In this document: one piece after another, positions 61,801-64,000 of the stretch
Numbering within the stretch: position 1 is the first letter of the stretch
Layout: every line of letters begins with the position of its first letter
DNA from: Lentzea atacamensis
GTDB lineage: Bacteria; Actinomycetota; Actinomycetes; Mycobacteriales; Pseudonocardiaceae
NCBI RefSeq assembly: GCF_003269295.1
Contig: NZ_QLTT01000018.1
Coordinates: 1-64,000, forward strand
Direction: 5' to 3'
Length of the DNA stretch: 64,000 bases
Translations under genes and position numbers: made by a program
The notes under the pieces: model-generated
The model's input: only the letters and a program-made list of their open reading frames with translations
The model's database searches: none
What the model was told of the DNA's origin: nothing

Positions 61801-63392
61801 TCACCACGAAGCTGGGCGCGACGGTGCTGGCCACGGTTACGTACGACGCGGCCGGCGAGTTGGCGGCCGTCACCTACGCCGGTGGCAGCTCGTTGGCTTC
61901 CGTCGGCAAGGACGCTGCGGGCCAGGTGGTATCGCAGAGCTGGAAGACCAGCGACAACGTTCAGATCGACTCGACGGTGGCCCGCACTCGAGCTGGCACG
62001 ATCGTCGACGAGTCTCTGATGGGGGTCGATCCACGTCCTGGCGCATCGAATTACATCTATGACGCGGTGGGCAGGCTGACTGAAGCCTGGGTGGCAGGAC
62101 ACCACTACACCTACGACTTCACCTCAGCCGCGAGTTCCGCATGTCCCACGGGCGCGCAGTCGAACGCAGGCTTGAACACCAACCGGGTGCGGTTGCTGGA
62201 CGAGACCCCGTCCGGTGTGAAGGAGACCAACTACTGCTACGACGCCGCTGACCGGTTGCTGGCCACCGTGGGAGCCGACGCGGTGACCAACTTGCAGTAC
62301 GACAACAAGGGCAACACCACTCAGTACACGACGGGTGGTACGACGACGTACCTGTCGTGGGATGGTGCGGGCCGTAACATCGCGGTGCGCACTGATGGCA
62401 GCGACCCTGCGAACGTCTCGTACATCCGGGATGCCACCGATCGCATCGTGCGGCGGACTTCCTCCACGGGTGACTCGGCGACTGACGTGCGTTACGGCCA
62501 CACGGGTAGTGGCGACACCCCCGACATCTCGCTCGGCCCCGATAACAGGATGCTGTCTCGCAGCATCAGCCTGCCCGGCGGCGTGCTGTACACGTGGAAA
62601 CCTCAAGCCACCGACTGCACGTTTGACCACCCGACAGTCCGCGGCGACCTCGCTTTGACCACCGGTGTGGACGGCAAGCCGGTTGGTGCCCTGCGGACGT
62701 TCACGCCGTACGGTGATCCGTTGAAGCCGAACGGTGCGGTGGACTCGGACAACGTGCCCGACAACATGCCTGGTCAGATGGATCACGGCTGGCTCGGACA
62801 GCACCAGCGGTTCTACGAGCACGCCGGCGCGTTGTCGGTTGTGCAGATGGGAGCCCGTCCGTACAGCCCGCTGCTCGGCAGGTTCCTGTCCGTCGACCCG
62901 GTCGACGGTGGATCGGCCAACGACTACGACTACGTCAACGGTGACCCGATCAACTCTACTGACCTCGATGGGCGGTGCAACTGGCGCTGGAAGTTCTGGA
63001 AGCAGGGTTCCTGCACCTACAACGGCGCCCGACGTACGTTTCACGTCGTTCGGTTCTCCCAAAACCTGCCCTTCACGGTGAACGCTTATGCTTGGGGGCG
63101 GTTTGTCGGCGGTGGCAAGTGTGGCTGGGCGCCAGGCCTGCAGGTGCACTGCACCGGCATGAAACGTGGCTACGGTGCCCGCGCGGGCATGCAAGTCGGA
63201 AACGTCTTCCTCTACGGTGGTAGCAAGGTCAGCCCGCGTCTCGCCGGACACGAGGCGAAGCACTCCACCCAATGGGCGATGTTCGGACCAGCGTTCCCGA
63301 TCTTGTACGGTGCGGCGGAACTCGTGAAGGGCAGAGGATGCAACATCTTCGAGCGGCTCGCTGGCGCCAGGGCAGGAGGCTATTCGTGCTGA
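58794..63392 (+). CDS. YD-repeat/PA14 protein, C-terminal part with zincin-like tip
   Basis: Continues the preceding frame. First PA14 domain (residues about 92-245, LRASYFNDSTRSG and GTYHFGGVHANGAKIWVNNT), YD repeats, second PA14 (about 615-762, GQYTLKVVGDDGVRLWIDDR), then many YD repeats and the Rhs core end LGRFLSVDPVDGGSANDYDY and DPINSTDLDG (about residue 1392). The last 140 residues form a separate Cys-rich tip with LAGHEAKHSTQWAMFGPAF: an HExxH pair (about 1486-1490) and NIFERLAGARAGGY. This is the polymorphic-toxin layout, with a candidate metallopeptidase toxin. Confidence 0.85.
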   Translation: MLTDGTSYTWTVLTALSGGVTTTHSGWTGHFKVDQRIGDSGPAPKDTLGPVTVNLANGNVHTEAAGPTFNTVGGSSGLTFSYNSQASEPYGLRASYFNDSTRSGTPDANPVLVRNEPQVNADWGTESVFAPALAQDWFVGRWEGFFQVPVTGTYHFGGVHANGAKIWVNNTLVYNNKNTSDVNFALTSQNGPVTEIALTAGQRVPIKAELYHSSGPGRMKLFVQTNEASNKAVPPQIIPASWLYTQDLPALPTGWQLGANLTGDGSTYTKAQVQDQTIVLTDGTGTKHTWTKTGTGTYKPPAGEDGVLGLDTGGKITLQEGGSVYNFNSDGTLAAESSVVDSRKPAASTMSWSGSPSRLSQITDPVSQRSHKLFYNRPGDDCYAGRTAPGGSDALPPSQMLCRIQYWDGSQTFLWYRSGMFSRIENPGNDFTDYGFHADGALAAVRDSLAVDWSAQDPANRNIIETYTVVNYGTVGTRKGATSVQSPAPNGQAGVQRPQHAYRYELGNRQTFVDIAGLNPMSGYATKVTYDDADRQLSSTDATGKTMSTTWNSKDMRLTTTDTAGRVSSTVYDHNDRPTDQWGPAPASCFTGQQPTAACAATMPHKRTNYDEGMQGLAVSWWNNTGMTGPVKTYVTGGLGAGGSVDSHVDGNTPPAVGLGGSGYSARLTGEIVFPDAGQYTLKVVGDDGVRLWIDDRLVADGWKDQGPTPYIGTYTPPTAGATKRIRIDYNNTGGPGDLHLHWTRPGGTEQIVPGDFLRPRYGQSTSTVKDESNGVPNAVSSTSYTENGLDAGFGLSTSISAGGMITRNSYEAAGSGYLRKTGKTMPTGAQTTYVYYGDTETRDNPCTTEVESINQGGLARLTRLAAPASGSTREDEQIFDASGRTVAKGVGGAWSCTTYDGRDRVTSVKYPSTSSAAERTVTTNYAVNGDPLVTSVSDSNGTVTTRVDLLGRVVEYTDAHGARTETTYDLAGRATSEKVTPPNAADAAQTITYTQDDAGRVLTTKLGATVLATVTYDAAGELAAVTYAGGSSLASVGKDAAGQVVSQSWKTSDNVQIDSTVARTRAGTIVDESLMGVDPRPGASNYIYDAVGRLTEAWVAGHHYTYDFTSAASSACPTGAQSNAGLNTNRVRLLDETPSGVKETNYCYDAADRLLATVGADAVTNLQYDNKGNTTQYTTGGTTTYLSWDGAGRNIAVRTDGSDPANVSYIRDATDRIVRRTSSTGDSATDVRYGHTGSGDTPDISLGPDNRMLSRSISLPGGVLYTWKPQATDCTFDHPTVRGDLALTTGVDGKPVGALRTFTPYGDPLKPNGAVDSDNVPDNMPGQMDHGWLGQHQRFYEHAGALSVVQMGARPYSPLLGRFLSVDPVDGGSANDYDYVNGDPINSTDLDGRCNWRWKFWKQGSCTYNGARRTFHVVRFSQNLPFTVNAYAWGRFVGGGKCGWAPGLQVHCTGMKRGYGARAGMQVGNVFLYGGSKVSPRLAGHEAKHSTQWAMFGPAFPILYGAAELVKGRGCNIFERLAGARAGGYSC

Positions 63393-63850
63393 GAACGCTA
63401 GCGGTGGCGACTACGGGGCTGGCTGCGGTGGCTTGTGTGCCGCAGGTCCCCTTCAGCCCCATCGCGGTTGAGCTGGTAGAGCCGGACAAGGTCAAGATTC
63501 TGCAGACCGACTGCACTCTTGAAGGTGTTGTCAAGGTCGAGGTCATCGCGGTGAATGATGACCAGACCTTGGACGACAAGGACACGAGCATCTGGCAGGT
63601 CGCCTTCAAGTCACCGGCCAAGGTTCGCGCGTTCGAAACCGGTGTGGTGCCCGAAGGGGGCGAAGAGCTCGTGCCGTGGCTCGCGCCGGGGCGTGATCAA
63701 CCCCTCGTTGCGCGAATCCAGACTGCTTCAGGGCTGGACTTCACCGAGGACTTCTCGGTGGGAGGGCTCGAAGGAGACAAGGTTCGGTACCACCTCAAGA
63801 CTATGTCGAGGGATGAATTCGGCAAGGAAGCGCCCTGTGCGGTGAAGTAA
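63386..63850 (+). CDS. Probable lipoprotein, candidate immunity protein
   Basis: 154 residues from GTG 63386, overlapping the YD gene stop by seven bases, with AGGAGG at 63374-63379. The N-terminus VLRTLAVATTGLAAVACVPQ is a lipoprotein signal (Cys near 17; the residue at -3 is Ala, a loose lipobox). The mature part is beta-rich and acidic (ELVEPDKVKILQTDCTLEG). Immediate coupling to a toxin-like tip suggests immunity; no homology was recognised. Confidence 0.7.
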   Translation: MLRTLAVATTGLAAVACVPQVPFSPIAVELVEPDKVKILQTDCTLEGVVKVEVIAVNDDQTLDDKDTSIWQVAFKSPAKVRAFETGVVPEGGEELVPWLAPGRDQPLVARIQTASGLDFTEDFSVGGLEGDKVRYHLKTMSRDEFGKEAPCAVK

Positions 63851-63857
63851 AAGTGCT

Positions 63858-63882
63858 CGGGGGCCGCGCGCTGCGGCCCCCG
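63858..63882 (+). terminator. Hairpin after the lipoprotein gene
   Basis: CGGGGGCCGC (63858-63867) with GCGGCCCCCG (63873-63882), loop GCGCT, no T run. The remaining 118 bases to the window end hold no certain gene. Confidence 0.6.
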
Positions 63883-64000
63883 GAGCGCAAGCTGAAGGCG
63901 CCTATAGGTGGCAGGATCAAGTCCGCTGGTTGGGATGACCCCGGAGACGGATCGAATCCGTTCGACGATCTTCGTATGACGCAGGGCTGGCATTGTTCCC

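Noticed and set aside
59790..62105. A 771-codon minus-strand open frame within the YD-repeat gene
   Set aside because: Shadow frame, repetitive Arg/Val/Gly, no domain.
63697..63993. Minus-strand frame at the window end
   Set aside because: Mostly antisense to the lipoprotein; its N-terminal part could be real, but the window ends before this can be judged.

Overview
This is a GC-rich chromosomal segment from an actinomycete. The gene set (WhiB7 with an AT-hook, GlnE plus an adenylylatable GlnA, UvrD2, FtsEX-SmpB-tmRNA, many GTG starts and 4-base start/stop overlaps) and the codon bias point to Pseudonocardiales, perhaps a Lentzea/Saccharothrix/Amycolatopsis-type genus. The genus is an inference from protein flavour only.

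Layout. 1-160: end of an rRNA operon (5S) and its terminator. 0.2-5.2 kb: two tandem GNAT acetyltransferases, an AsnC regulator divergent from a rhodanese, a glutamine amidotransferase and a PiT phosphate transporter. 5.2-15.4 kb: nitrogen control (glnE; glnA with a GlnR-type operator), with NADAR and Nudix genes, an RDD protein, a damaged AraC gene, DUF1330 and DUF4191 between them. 15.5-30.4 kb: a conserved actinobacterial block matching the mycobacterial order uvrD2, whiB7, ABC1 kinase, ThiF-like protein, metalloprotease, Lon/PDZ protease, UPF0182. Here it is interrupted by a methyltransferase, a 205-bp tandem repeat and an AbiEi-like gene. whiB7 has a textbook attenuator leader (promoter, uORF, alternative stems, 18-bp terminator). 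30.4-38.6 kb: two identical initiator tRNAs, PadR, prfB, ftsEX, smpB, an amidohydrolase, a two-component system and ssrA. 38.8-54.7 kb: accessory metabolism, including a permease/N-succinyltransferase/racemase operon that probably converts D- to L-amino acids, a decayed cholesterol oxidase, HrpB helicase, glycosyltransferases, an MFS pump, a DsbA-like protein and a PaaK-like ligase. 54.8-64 kb: tRNA-Ala(GGC), a tyrosine integrase next to its 3' end, then a roughly 2,085-residue secreted YD-repeat/PA14 protein with a zincin-like C-terminal tip, followed by an overlapping probable lipoprotein gene (candidate immunity).

How parts work together. GlnE modifies GlnA at the Tyr site still visible in GlnA. 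SmpB and tmRNA are encoded together with FtsEX. WhiB7 is wired through its leader to ribosome stalling. The integrase/tRNA-Ala pair plausibly brought in the YD-repeat toxin-like cassette.

Caution. Four otherwise good genes (first GNAT, AraC, PaaK, YD-repeat) each carry a frameshift repaired by restoring one G in a GG pair. Such a uniform pattern suggests consensus-sequence errors as much as biology. In contrast, the cholesterol oxidase remnant and the truncated AraC N-terminus show real large deletions.
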